From Streptomyces sp. H27-C3 (GTDB lineage Bacteria > Actinomycetota > Actinomycetes > Streptomycetales > Streptomycetaceae), in contig NZ_JASITA010000018.1 of the NCBI RefSeq assembly GCF_030063415.1, forward strand, positions 97,991-161,990: a stretch of DNA of 64,000 nt, written 5' to 3'. The position numbers and the translations under genes were made by a program. Positions 1-7,730 of this stretch are shown in pieces. Below the pieces are notes generated by a model. That model was given only the letters and a program-made list of their open reading frames with translations, ran no database searches and was not told the origin of the DNA. Each line of letters starts with the position of its first letter. Position 1 is the first letter of the stretch.

Positions 1-40
1 GCCATGGAGTAGGGCGCGCGAGCACCGGCCCGGTCGGGCG

Positions 41-229
41 TCAGCCCGTCGCGCAGGTCTCCACCTGCCGCGACCGCTGCTCCACGATCACCAGGAACGC
101 GTCCGACTCCAGGTCCATCACGACCTCGGCCGGACAGCCCTCGGCGCGCCGTGCGTGGGCGAATTCCTCCGCCGGCCAACTGCCCCGCGGTCCTCCGGCC
201 GGGAACTGCTCCAACACCGTGCGGCTCAT
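41..229 (-). CDS. small conserved-looking hypothetical protein (62 aa)
   Basis: A 62-residue acidic protein that I do not recognise as a named family. The reading frame runs further upstream, but that part is low-complexity, Cys/Arg-rich and not protein-like. The ATG at 229 gives a compact protein starting MSRTVLEQFPAGG with a regular core (SWPAEEFAHARRAEG, then VVMDLESDAFLVIVEQ), so I chose it. There is no signal peptide or membrane segment. Short proteins of this style are common in Streptomyces, but I infer no function. It is the first gene of the window and its upstream partners, if any, are in the 230-716 region, where I see none. Confidence 0.5.
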   Translation of the reverse strand: MSRTVLEQFPAGGPRGSWPAEEFAHARRAEGCPAEVVMDLESDAFLVIVEQRSRQVETCATG

Positions 230-716
230 GCTGTGCCCCGTTTCCGTACGTGTTGCTTCCGTAGTTGCCGGACTCGTGCTCGTGTGCCCCAACGAGACTC
301 CGTACGCATGCGTCACGGTTCCCCCGTCCCACCAGGGCGCCTTCTCATAGGGTTCGACGCCGCGCGGGGGCGGGATCGTTGCTTTCTGTCGGCAACAGCA
401 TCGGCACGGTTGTGTGTCCGAACGGTCGCGGGCACCATGCCGCGACCCCGGGTTTCCGTGGCAGGGTGTTGCGGGCAAGCCACTGGGGGCAACGGAGAAA
501 AGGGGGGAACCGTGATCGTCTGGATCAACGGTGCGCCCCAGAAAGTCACTGGTCAGCGGCTTACCTGCTGGAACGTCCTACAGCTATCTAGCCTAAGTTA
601 GCTTAATCTGGCTTTACTTAGCCCTGGTGGGTAAGATCTTTCTCCCATTCGTCTCCCATGGGGGCAAGGCGCGAGCCCCTTCCTGGCTAGTACTGCAACG
701 GTGTCTACCGTGACTG
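230..716. other. non-coding stretch with an AT-rich block
   Basis: No convincing gene here. The reading frames on both strands are compositionally unlike proteins. Around 588-622 there is an AT-rich patch (CCTAAGTTAGCTTAA, then CTTTACTTAGCC) that stands out from the GC-rich background. It could be a promoter or a weak metal-regulator box, but I cannot decide which. Confidence 0.4.
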
Positions 717-866
717 TTGGCCAGGTCGCTCGTTGGTGTGGATATGGGTGGGGACCTTGCTGATGTGCGTGTATGGGCGACCCAACTGGACGCGGTGCAC
801 GAGCGGTTCGTGCACCGCTTCAACCGGTCCGAACCGCGGGAGTCGGGGCTTGCTTACATGCAGGGG
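717..866 (+). pseudogene. IS701-type transposase remnant (N-terminal fragment)
   Basis: About 50 codons read like the N-terminus of IS701-family transposases of actinomycetes: VRVWATQLDAVHERFVHRF followed by SEPRESGLAYMQG, where intact proteins have a similar helix ending in 'RxLAYLxGLL'. After about 866 the similarity stops and the frame continues into unrelated sequence. No catalytic DDE region and no terminal inverted repeats can be seen, so this is a dead fragment. The family assignment is from memory of the motif. Confidence 0.5.
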
Positions 867-966
867 ACGGCGCGTCTCTGCACCGGCCGCACCCCGACTG
901 CTGCTGCGGCCCGTTGGAGTTGCGACGGCCGTTCCCGGCAGAGCGAGCTTCCGGCAGTGAATCGGA

Positions 967-1623
967 CTACTTCATGAGCGTGACAGTCTCCCTGACCACA
1001 GCCAGCGCCGCTGTCCGTTCTTCGTCGGTCATGCGAGCGGGTCCATAGGTGATCACGGGGTCGAGGACCTGGTAGCCGACGAACTCCAGCATTCCGCGGT
1101 GGATGTGGAACAGGAAGTCGTCCATCGAGCCGTACGAGCCACCGGGACGGAAGGACTCACTGGCCCCGCCGGTCGTGAACAGCAGCATCGCGCGTTTTCC
1201 GGCGAGTGCCGCGTCGCCGAGGATTCCGTAGTCCCCGCCGAAGACTCCGCCCATGACGAAGACCCGGTCCACCCATCCCTTGAGTGTGGCGGGCAGCGAG
1301 AACCACCACAGGGGGAACGACAGGACGAGCAGATCGGCGGCGATCAGCCGGTCAAGATGGGCCCTGACGGTCGCGTCGAGCGTCCCGTCCTTGACCGCGC
1401 GCATCTGCTCGGCCTGCGGCTTGAAGTAGCCGTCCACCGGTGCGAACTCCTCGCGGGCGAGGGTCGGGGCCCATGCGTCGGCGTAGAGGTCGAGGATGTC
1501 GACCCGGTACCCGGCATCGCGCAGAGCCTGAGCCGCAGTGGTCATCTGGGCCGTGCTGAAGGAGTGGGGCTCGGGGTGAGCGTGAACGATCAGGGCGGTG
1601 GGGGCAGCATCGGAGGTCGACAT
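967..1623 (-). CDS. NAD(P)H-quinone oxidoreductase, flavodoxin-2 fold
   Basis: A 218-residue flavodoxin-like reductase that would use FMN or FAD and NAD(P)H to reduce quinones or similar electrophiles in the cytoplasm. The N-terminal strand ALIVHAHPEPHSFS is the phosphate-binding region of the family, and the mid-protein motif LVLSFPLWWFSLPATLKGW (about residues 96-114) is the classic isoalloxazine-side signature of the MdaB/KefF/NQO group. Length is typical. It lies 34 bp downstream of an ArsR-type regulator on the same strand, and a palindrome occupies the gap, so it is probably the regulated target of that repressor. The substrate is not determinable from sequence. Confidence 0.88.
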   Translation of the reverse strand: MSTSDAAPTALIVHAHPEPHSFSTAQMTTAAQALRDAGYRVDILDLYADAWAPTLAREEFAPVDGYFKPQAEQMRAVKDGTLDATVRAHLDRLIAADLLVLSFPLWWFSLPATLKGWVDRVFVMGGVFGGDYGILGDAALAGKRAMLLFTTGGASESFRPGGSYGSMDDFLFHIHRGMLEFVGYQVLDPVITYGPARMTDEERTAALAVVRETVTLMK

Positions 1624-1638
1624 GAAGAAATCATATCG

Positions 1639-1654
1639 ACATATCGCGATGTGT
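1639..1654. promoter_or_regulatory. imperfect palindrome, candidate ArsR operator
   Basis: ACATATCGCGATGTGT is a 16-bp dyad with one mismatched pair. It lies in the 34-bp gap between the ArsR gene and the quinone reductase gene. It shares the ATATCG core with the dyad upstream of the ArsR gene. Confidence 0.5.
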
Positions 1655-1657
1655 CAA

Positions 1658-1990
1658 TCAGATGGTGGTGTCGATCGCTCTCGCCACCTGTGCAAGCCGC
1701 TCCTCGTCGCGCCGGTAGTGGGTCCACTTGCCCACCCGGGTGGGATGCACAAGGCCTGCCCGTTCGAGCGTGCTCATGTAGCTGGAGACGGTTGACTGGG
1801 CGAGTCCCGACTTCGCATGGATGTGTGTGACGCATACGCCCACCACCTGGCGGTCCGCGATCGGCTGGTACTCGCCGAAGTGCGTTTCGGGGTCCTTCAG
1901 CCACTGCATGATCTGCAGACGGGCGGGGTTGCCGAGAGCCTTGAACACCTCGATCAGATCGCCCGGACCCAATCCTGCCGCTTCAGTCAT
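1658..1990 (-). CDS. ArsR/SmtB-family winged-helix regulator
   Basis: A 110-residue DNA-binding repressor-like protein. It opens with the family helix LIEVFKALGNPARLQIMQWL. The recognition helix region is HAKSGLAQSTVSSYMSTLER (residues about 57-76), followed by the wing GLVHPTRVGKWTHYRRD. No ArsR-type Cys pair is obvious, apart from a single Cys in the VVGVCVTH stretch, so a non-metal signal such as a quinone or redox cue is plausible. The downstream quinone reductase is on the same strand, and matching palindromes lie both upstream and in the intergenic gap. This supports autoregulation and control of the reductase. Confidence 0.85.
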   Translation of the reverse strand: MTEAAGLGPGDLIEVFKALGNPARLQIMQWLKDPETHFGEYQPIADRQVVGVCVTHIHAKSGLAQSTVSSYMSTLERAGLVHPTRVGKWTHYRRDEERLAQVARAIDTTI

Positions 1991-2033
1991 GCGTCACCTC
2001 TTGACCTCTTGCCCAGATACCCTGACGCATCAC

Positions 2034-2047
2034 GATATCTCGATATC
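2034..2047. promoter_or_regulatory. GATATC-TC-GATATC dyad upstream of the ArsR gene
   Basis: Two GATATC half-sites separated by 2 bp, 44 bp upstream of the ArsR start codon. The half-site resembles the core of the 1639-1654 dyad. This is a candidate autoregulatory operator, inferred from symmetry and position only. Confidence 0.5.
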
Positions 2048-2150
2048 TGGTCCGGCCGGTCGCGGGAGCGATGACTCGGGTGCATCAGCTCAGCCGGCAA
2101 TGAGCCGGCTGTCGGCTGGATCGCCGAGGCGCCTCTCAGGGGCGAGTAGA

Positions 2151-2630
2151 TCAAGAAGCAGGCGTCGGCCGGGACTCTGCGGAAAACACGGGAGGTTGGC
2201 CCGTGGTCCAGATCACCTGTGCGGACAGGAGGCTGATGCGCCAGCCCTCGTGCGTGCGCCGCAGCTCCGTCTCGTAGCGGCCGCCCACGGTGAAGAGAGG
2301 GTCGGCTTCCTTGCCGCGCTGCTGAACCGTGGCGTCGTGGTGGACGTGCGTCATCAGCGCGTTCCAGGACGCTGTGGCCGTTCCCGAGGCGTCCTCGACA
2401 TCCACCAGCACGTCGGAGGCGATGTGCTGCGTGCGGGCGTACCGCTCGACTGCTTCCTTGGTGTCATTCATGGCTTCGATACCCCCGGATGCGCCGATCG
2501 GGGTCACCGTGCGCACATCGTCGGTGAAGTAGCTGCGAGCCCAGCCGTCCTCGAACTTCCGCTCGTCCAGGGCGCGGAAGAAGCGGCTGATGAGCGTGCT
2601 GATCTCGGTCTGATCCGTCTGCGTGGTCAT
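2151..2630 (-). CDS. SnoaL-like / NTF2-fold protein
   Basis: A 159-residue single-domain protein of the nuclear transport factor 2 superfamily, a cone-shaped pocket fold used by small hydrolases, isomerases and cyclases. The pattern is an N-terminal helix (ISTLISRFFRALDERKFED), an early aromatic/acid stretch (WARSYFTDDVRTVTP), and a final antiparallel sheet ending in GGRYETELRRTHEGWRIS. No specific catalytic set is diagnosable, so the reaction is unknown. It is transcribed toward the ArsR pair and separated from it by 160 bp, and probably forms its own unit. Confidence 0.7.
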   Translation of the reverse strand: MTTQTDQTEISTLISRFFRALDERKFEDGWARSYFTDDVRTVTPIGASGGIEAMNDTKEAVERYARTQHIASDVLVDVEDASGTATASWNALMTHVHHDATVQQRGKEADPLFTVGGRYETELRRTHEGWRISLLSAQVIWTTGQPPVFSAESRPTPAS

Positions 2631-2692
2631 GGCTCAAGCTTCTTCCCTCAACCGCACTTAAGGTCAAGATCGAGGCAAGTGGAGTACCGGGC

Positions 2693-3433
2693 TCAGCTCT
2701 GGTGTGCCCCCGGAGTGTGTCCGAAAGCTCGGCGGAAGACATCGATGAATGCGCTGGCCGAGGCCCACCCGCATGCGCGTGCCACCGAGGTCACCGGGGT
2801 GTTCTCGGCGAGCAGGACCAGTGCGCGGTAGAGGCGCAGTTGGGTGCGCCACTGGGGGAAGGTCATGCCGAGATCGGACTGGAACAGGCGGGAGAGGGTG
2901 CGGTCGCTCGCGCCGATTTCCTTGCCGAGCATGGCCAGGCTCCTGCTGTCGGCCGGATCGGCCTGCAGGATCGCGCAGAGTTCCTTGAGCCGCGGGGCGG
3001 AGGGCGTGGGCAGGTGTACGGGCTCGTGGTGTGAGGCTTTCAACTGGTCGAGCATGACCGCCCGCAGACGTCTGCGTACGGGACTGTCATCGAGCGGGGC
3101 GCGGGTGTAGGCGAGGATGAGCTCACGCAGGAGGGGGCTGACGGTCAGCACGGTCGGCCCGTCCAGGCCCAGTGGGTTGTCGGTGGCGGGCAGGCCGACC
3201 AGGTGCAGATCGAGCCGGCCGTGGGCCTGGTGGGCGTGGACGGTGCGGGCCGGTACCCAGATGGCCCGGGTGGCCGGCGCGACCCAGGTGCCCGCACCGG
3301 TGGTGATGGCCAGCACTCCGCGGGCGGCGTAGACGATCTGATGGTCGTCGTGCCGGTGGGCGTCGATCGCGGCCCCGGGCGCCAGCCGCTGGGCGCGTGT
3401 CGGCGCGACGGGCTCATGGCGGATTTCCTTCAT
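2693..3433 (-). CDS. AraC-family regulator with N-terminal cupin
   Basis: A 246-residue transcription factor. The N-terminal cupin sensing domain includes AIDAHRHDDHQIVYAARG (about residues 22-39), and the two C-terminal AraC helix-turn-helix motifs lie at about 160-240 (MLGKEIGASDRTLSRLFQ, then VTSVARACGWASASAFIDVF). Much longer in-frame extensions exist upstream, but they run through the divergent transporter gene. The ATG at 3433 gives a normal family length. It is divergent from an MFS transporter gene whose start is about 55 bp away, an arrangement typical of cupin-AraC proteins that control their neighbouring exporter (as in NimR/NimT). Confidence 0.88.
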   Translation of the reverse strand: MKEIRHEPVAPTRAQRLAPGAAIDAHRHDDHQIVYAARGVLAITTGAGTWVAPATRAIWVPARTVHAHQAHGRLDLHLVGLPATDNPLGLDGPTVLTVSPLLRELILAYTRAPLDDSPVRRRLRAVMLDQLKASHHEPVHLPTPSAPRLKELCAILQADPADSRSLAMLGKEIGASDRTLSRLFQSDLGMTFPQWRTQLRLYRALVLLAENTPVTSVARACGWASASAFIDVFRRAFGHTPGAHQS

Positions 3434-3487
3434 TGGTTGGCATTTTATCGGAAGCGCGACGCCGTGTTCGACGATGACCATAGCGGT

Positions 3488-4732
3488 GTGCCGAGAAAAC
3501 GAACCATCCTCCTGCTGTCCGTCGGCCACGGCTGCGTAGACATCTACCAGGGTGCGATTGCTGCGCTCATCCCGTTCTTCGTGACGGAACGCGCCTACAC
3601 CTACGCCGCGGCCTCGGGCATCATGCTCGCCGCCTCCCTGCTGTCCTCGGTGGCCCAGCCGCTGTTCGGCGCTCTCACCGATCGTTGGGCGATGCCCTGG
3701 CTGCTGCCGGTCAGCACGATCCTGGGCGGAGTGGGAGTCGCCCTGAGCGGTCTCAGCGGCTCGTACGCGCTGACGTTGGCGTTCGTGGCCGTATCCGGGC
3801 TCGGGGTCGCCGCGTACCATCCCGAATCGGCCCGCGTCGCGCGCATCGCCGGCAAAGGCAGCCACACGGCGATGGGCTGGTTCTCCCTCGGCGGCAACAT
3901 CGGCTTCGCCCTCGCCCCGCTGATGGTGACTGCGGTGGTCGCGACCGGGGGGCTGCGGCTCACGCCGTTGATGGTGGCGCCCGCCCTGGCGGGCAGCGTG
4001 CTGTGCCTGCCGGTCCTGCGGGCGCTGGAACGGGACGAGCGGGCCCGTACCGGCATCGCCGCCCCGGTGGGCATCGACGACAAGACGTCGTTCGTGAAAC
4101 TGTCGTTGGCCGTGGTCTGCCGGTCCATTGTGTTCATCGGGCTCAGCACATTCATCGGTTTCTACGCCGAGCAGCGCACCGGGGGCGGGGCGGCAGCAGG
4201 CTCCGCGGCCCTGTTCGTCCTCTACGCCGGGGGCGCGGCGGGCACCGTACTCGGCGGGAGCCTGGCCAACCGCTGGGACCGGGTCACCGTGGTACGTGGG
4301 TCGTACCTGGTCAGCGTGGTCGCCGTCGCCGGAGTCGTGTTCGTCCCGGGGCCCGCGCTCTTCGCCTTCGTGGCCCTGACCTCCGCCGGCCTCTACGTCC
4401 CCTTCTCGCTGCAGGTCACTCTCGGGCAGGACTACCTCCCGAACCGCGTAGGCACGGCGAGCGGCATCACTCTGGGCCTGACGGTGAGCGTCGGCGGACT
4501 CGCGACCCCGCTGATCGGTGGCATCGCCGACGCCACCTCGCTGCAGACAGCCCTGACACCACTGATCCTGATGCCTGTTCTGGCCTGCCTGCTGTTCCGG
4601 ATGCTGCCCGAACCGGCCGTGCCCAAGGTTGAGGCGCTGCCGCAACAGGTCGCGGAGTGCGAGGAGACCCCATTTGCTGCTGCTGATGAGGCCACAGCTC
4701 GTGGCGCATTGGCCTGGCAAAAACACGCGTAG
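3488..4732 (+). CDS. MFS transporter, fosmidomycin-resistance-like
   Basis: A 414-residue polytopic membrane protein of the major facilitator superfamily with about 12 predicted segments. The N-terminal VGHGCVDIYQGAIAALIPFF resembles the Fsr (fosmidomycin-resistance) subgroup, and the loop 2-3 motif LFGALTDRW is MFS motif A. I placed the start at the GTG at 3488, just before the first hydrophobic segment. An in-frame ATG at 3416 would overlap the divergent AraC gene. Export of an unknown small molecule is the likely role, with control by the divergent AraC regulator. A hexapeptide-repeat protein gene follows 17 bp downstream and is probably co-transcribed. Confidence 0.82.
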   Translation: MPRKRTILLLSVGHGCVDIYQGAIAALIPFFVTERAYTYAAASGIMLAASLLSSVAQPLFGALTDRWAMPWLLPVSTILGGVGVALSGLSGSYALTLAFVAVSGLGVAAYHPESARVARIAGKGSHTAMGWFSLGGNIGFALAPLMVTAVVATGGLRLTPLMVAPALAGSVLCLPVLRALERDERARTGIAAPVGIDDKTSFVKLSLAVVCRSIVFIGLSTFIGFYAEQRTGGGAAAGSAALFVLYAGGAAGTVLGGSLANRWDRVTVVRGSYLVSVVAVAGVVFVPGPALFAFVALTSAGLYVPFSLQVTLGQDYLPNRVGTASGITLGLTVSVGGLATPLIGGIADATSLQTALTPLILMPVLACLLFRMLPEPAVPKVEALPQQVAECEETPFAAADEATARGALAWQKHA

Positions 4733-4749
4733 ACAACCCGAGCTGCGGC

Positions 4750-5364
4750 ATGATCGCAGGCATGTTGATCGAACACGAGGGCCGCTCGCCGACCGTGCAC
4801 CCCACCGCGTACGTCGCGCCGACCGCGACACTGAGCGGGGACGTACGGGTAGGAGCCGGGTGCCGGGTGTTGTTCGGCGCCGTACTCACTGCCGAGGGCG
4901 GGCCGGTGGAGCTCGGTGAGGGCTGCATCGTGATGGAGAACGCCGTCCTGCGCGCCACACGCCGCGATCCCTTGACCTTGGGGCAGAAAGTCCTGGTCGG
5001 CCCCACCTCGTACCTGACCGGATGCGCGGTGGAGGACGAGGTGTTCCTGGCCACCGGCAGCCGGGTGTTCAACGGCGCGCACATCGGGACACGCTCGGAA
5101 GTGCGCATCAACGCCGTCGTACACCTGCGCACCGTGCTGCCCGCCGACTCCTTGGTGCCGATCGGCTGGGTAGCCGTGGGCAACCCGGCGCGCATCCTGC
5201 CGCCCCAGGAGCATGAAGCGATCTGGGCGGTGCAGAAGGAACTCGACTTCCCCGGCTACGTCTTCGGCCTCGATCGGCCCGCTGACGGCGAGAGTCTGAT
5301 GCCGGGCATCTCGGAGCGTTTCGGCCGGGCTCTCGGCCGCCATCGAGACGATCGCCAGGTGTGA
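4750..5364 (+). CDS. left-handed beta-helix (hexapeptide repeat) protein, gamma-carbonic-anhydrase-like
   Basis: A 204-residue protein built of repeated [LIV]-G-x-x-x-x hexapeptides (for example VAPTATLSGDVRVGAGCRVL, then VHLRTVLPADSLVPIGWVAV). This is the fold shared by gamma-class carbonic anhydrases and acyltransferases. The end of the helix, VAVGNPARILPPQEHEAI, closely resembles gamma-CA-like members. The usual trio of zinc-binding histidines is not clearly present (VVHLRT and NGAHIGTR are candidates), so enzymatic activity is uncertain. The ATG at 4750 was chosen, and an in-frame ATG at 4762 is an equally good start. It lies 17 bp after the MFS gene on the same strand. Confidence 0.72.
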   Translation: MIAGMLIEHEGRSPTVHPTAYVAPTATLSGDVRVGAGCRVLFGAVLTAEGGPVELGEGCIVMENAVLRATRRDPLTLGQKVLVGPTSYLTGCAVEDEVFLATGSRVFNGAHIGTRSEVRINAVVHLRTVLPADSLVPIGWVAVGNPARILPPQEHEAIWAVQKELDFPGYVFGLDRPADGESLMPGISERFGRALGRHRDDRQV

Positions 5365-5527
5365 GTCCCGGCCCCCTGGCGCCCCGGGCCTGCACAGGGG
5401 CGTGCAGTCACGTCTCGGCGAAGCCTGAAGCCGAAGGATCCGCGCATGGGCGCGCGGATTACGTCCCCGGGGGGCTCGCTGCGGTAGCCGGCTGACAGTT
5501 GGCGAGGGGCCTGATACCAAGCGACGT

Positions 5528-6705
5528 ATGCGAATACGTCTACGTGGATGCTGCCTCGCCCTGAGCGCCGCTCTGTCGCTGATCGGATGCGACGCCCCGG
5601 GCGACGACGCGTCCGGCAAGGACCAGGGTGGGTACGAGGGAAAGGAACTCGGCGGCGTGAGCGAGCCGCGTCCCGGGCCTGCGCACCCCAAGGCAGGCAA
5701 GGCGTCGGCAGATCCGCGTACCGGAGATTTTAATGGCGACGGATTCGACGATCTGGCCGCGGAGGCGAACGGGCGCGTCATCGTGGTGTACGGCGGCCCG
5801 CGCGGCCTCGATCCACGGGTGAGAACGTCCGCGCGAGTGTCTGCCGCCTTGGACGCCAAAGAGGTCAACAGCCCCTGGTACCCGGTGGACGTCATCACCT
5901 TCGACCGGGGTGATCTGGACCAGGACGGCTTCACCGACCTGGTGGCCACCCGCCGCGACGGGCAGCAGTACGCGATGTGGGGCGGCTCGCGGGGGCTGGT
6001 CGGGATACGACGCCTGGACACCGGTGCGCGCACGGTGCGGGATCTGGAGTCGGCAAGCTGGGCCACCGGCGCCGTCGGGGACTTCAACGGGGACAGCGCC
6101 ACCGACGTCTTCCGCCTCGGCTCGGCGAACGGCTCCGAAGGCACCATCCACTTCGGCCCTTTCGGACGCGACGGCGAACCCGCCCGCGTCCAGGACCCCG
6201 ACGCCAAGCAGCCGAAGGACTCGACTCCCTACCGGGCCGTCGCGGGGGACTTCGACGCAGACGGCTACGACGACCTGACCGTGTCGCTGCGCTGGACCGA
6301 CCCGGACATGGAGGGCGACGGTATTACGTACCCCAGGGGTGACCAGTACTTACCGACCGAGGTTCCGTCTATCTCGTGACCGACGTGGCACACGCGGACG
6401 GCACCGGTCGCATCCAGGCCATCAACCTCCAATCGCCCGGTGTGCCGGGCACATCCCGCTCCGGGGACCTGTTCTCGGCCAGAGCCCCCCTGCTCGACGT
6501 GAACGGCGACGGCCGTCTCGACCTGGTGGCAACGACGAGCCACGGCAGCGCGCTCAAAGGCTTCTGGATACTGCCCGGCACAACCTCCGGGCTCGACACA
6601 CGCGACGCGATATCTCTCCTACGAGGACCTGGGCCTGGGCAGCTGAGGAGCCGAGAGTTCCAACCACGCAACGTTCGCGTGCGCCTTGTTACGTCTCTTT
6701 CTTGA
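5528..6705 (+). pseudogene. FG-GAP repeat lipoprotein, frameshifted
   Basis: The N-terminus is a lipoprotein signal peptide (MRIRLRGCCLALSAALSLIGC, lipobox LIGC). At least four FG-GAP/integrin-alpha-like calcium-binding repeats follow: DFNGDGFDDL, DLDQDGFTDL, DFNGDSATDVF and DFDADGYDDL. The first frame stops at 6379, but a neighbouring frame continues with GSVYLVTDVAHADG and a further repeat (DVNGDGRLDL), so a one-base shift lies near 6340-6352. A second shift may lie near 6610-6620, where another frame gives YEDLGLG and a stop at 6646. An intact version would be an extracytoplasmic beta-propeller protein of unknown ligand. This could be a pseudogene or sequencing error. Confidence 0.75.
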
Positions 6706-7678
6706 TGGACGGATTCGCCGGTGCTTCGGCAATTCCCGTCCCAGCGGCGCCGCCAGGCCTTACCGAGCGTTCGAGCGAGTCGGTCAGCCACAGGTGGGAC
6801 GCGCCGAGAGCGACCGGGGTGCCACTGGCCTCGGTCACCAGCCGCCAATAGCGGCGCATCCCCGGCACGCGGTCAGCAGCCACGTACGACAGTAACCGGC
6901 GCCTGAACCGGAAGGAATCGCTGCCGCCACGCACCATCGCATGCGCCGCAACAAACCGATCGAGTGCGGGGCCCTCCCGAGGCGGCTCACCTGCCCGCAC
7001 CAGGGGCTCAGCCAGCGCGCACGCCTCACCGATCCCGTCCAGCAGCTCGCCCTCGTCGGTGATCAGCTCTGCGTTCGCCCGTGCCATCGCCAGCAGGCCA
7101 CGCGTCAGCGCCCGGTCACCGGCCAGGGCGAACAGCTCGGCGAAGGCGACCACTTGTGGCGGAGTCGGGTCGGCGGGTGGCTCGGGCACGGCCATCGCCA
7201 TGAACGTCGTGAGCATCACCTCGGACACCGGGGCCACCATCGCGCGCCTCCAGAAATCGATCAGCGCATCGCGGGCGACACCCCCGCTCCCCACTGCGGC
7301 CAACAACTCCAACCTGGCGGCCCGTTCGCCCGGCCCGACCTCCTCGACCGCGCGCAGGGACGCCCGCCGCCAGGCCAGATCCGCGATCTGTACATCAAGA
7401 GCCGCACGCTCCAGCGCGACCACCTCAACCACAGAGCACTCGCCGACAAGCACACGCCGAATGGAAGGCAGGCCCAGCCCAAGTCCGCGCAGCCGCCTGA
7501 CCAGACCGAGCCGCTCCACGGCCGCCTGATCGAACCGACGGTGTCCGCCGGTGCTGCGTACCGAGTCGACGATGCCCTCGTCGCAGTAGAAACGAACGGT
7601 CCGCACCGGAACGCCGGTCAGCCGGGCCAAGTCGCCGATCCCGAGCGTCTCTTCGAGCAAAGGCACTTGAACCTCCAC
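6689..7678 (-). CDS. MerR-family transcriptional regulator
   Basis: A 329-residue regulator. The winged-helix MerR domain is at the N-terminus (LGIGDLARLTGVPVRTVRFY, then DSVRSTGGHRRFDQAAVERL), followed by the dimerisation helix and a roughly 200-residue effector region without a recognised ligand fold. The GTG at 7678 is the likely start; a second GTG at 7666 is possible. It is divergent from an MDMPI-domain gene. The intervening 52 bp, together with the start codon, contain a dyad inside a long-spacer promoter, which is how MerR proteins act on their targets. The 3' end converges on the broken FG-GAP gene. Confidence 0.85.
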   Translation of the reverse strand: MEVQVPLLEETLGIGDLARLTGVPVRTVRFYCDEGIVDSVRSTGGHRRFDQAAVERLGLVRRLRGLGLGLPSIRRVLVGECSVVEVVALERAALDVQIADLAWRRASLRAVEEVGPGERAARLELLAAVGSGGVARDALIDFWRRAMVAPVSEVMLTTFMAMAVPEPPADPTPPQVVAFAELFALAGDRALTRGLLAMARANAELITDEGELLDGIGEACALAEPLVRAGEPPREGPALDRFVAAHAMVRGGSDSFRFRRRLLSYVAADRVPGMRRYWRLVTEASGTPVALGASHLWLTDSLERSVRPGGAAGTGIAEAPANPSIKKET

Positions 7679-7698
7679 TGGACTGGAGCTTCTACGGT
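7667..7698 (+). promoter_or_regulatory. MerR-type promoter with internal dyad
   Basis: TTGAAC (7667-7672) and TACGGT (7693-7698) are separated by 20 bp (19 bp if CTACGG is the -10). Between them sits the dyad CTCCACTGGACTGGAG (7673-7688), with 5-bp perfect outer arms. Overlong spacers with a dyad in the spacer are the hallmark of MerR-activated promoters. It would drive the rightward MDMPI-domain gene, and it overlaps the MerR start codon. Confidence 0.55.
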
Positions 7699-7730
7699 AC
7701 CGGCGTACCCCCGGGAGAGGAGCTTTCGCA

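Noticed and set aside
3203..3487. N-terminal extension of the MFS transporter
   Set aside because: It would overlap the divergent AraC gene and is not hydrophobic or family-like; the GTG at 3488 gives a normal transporter.
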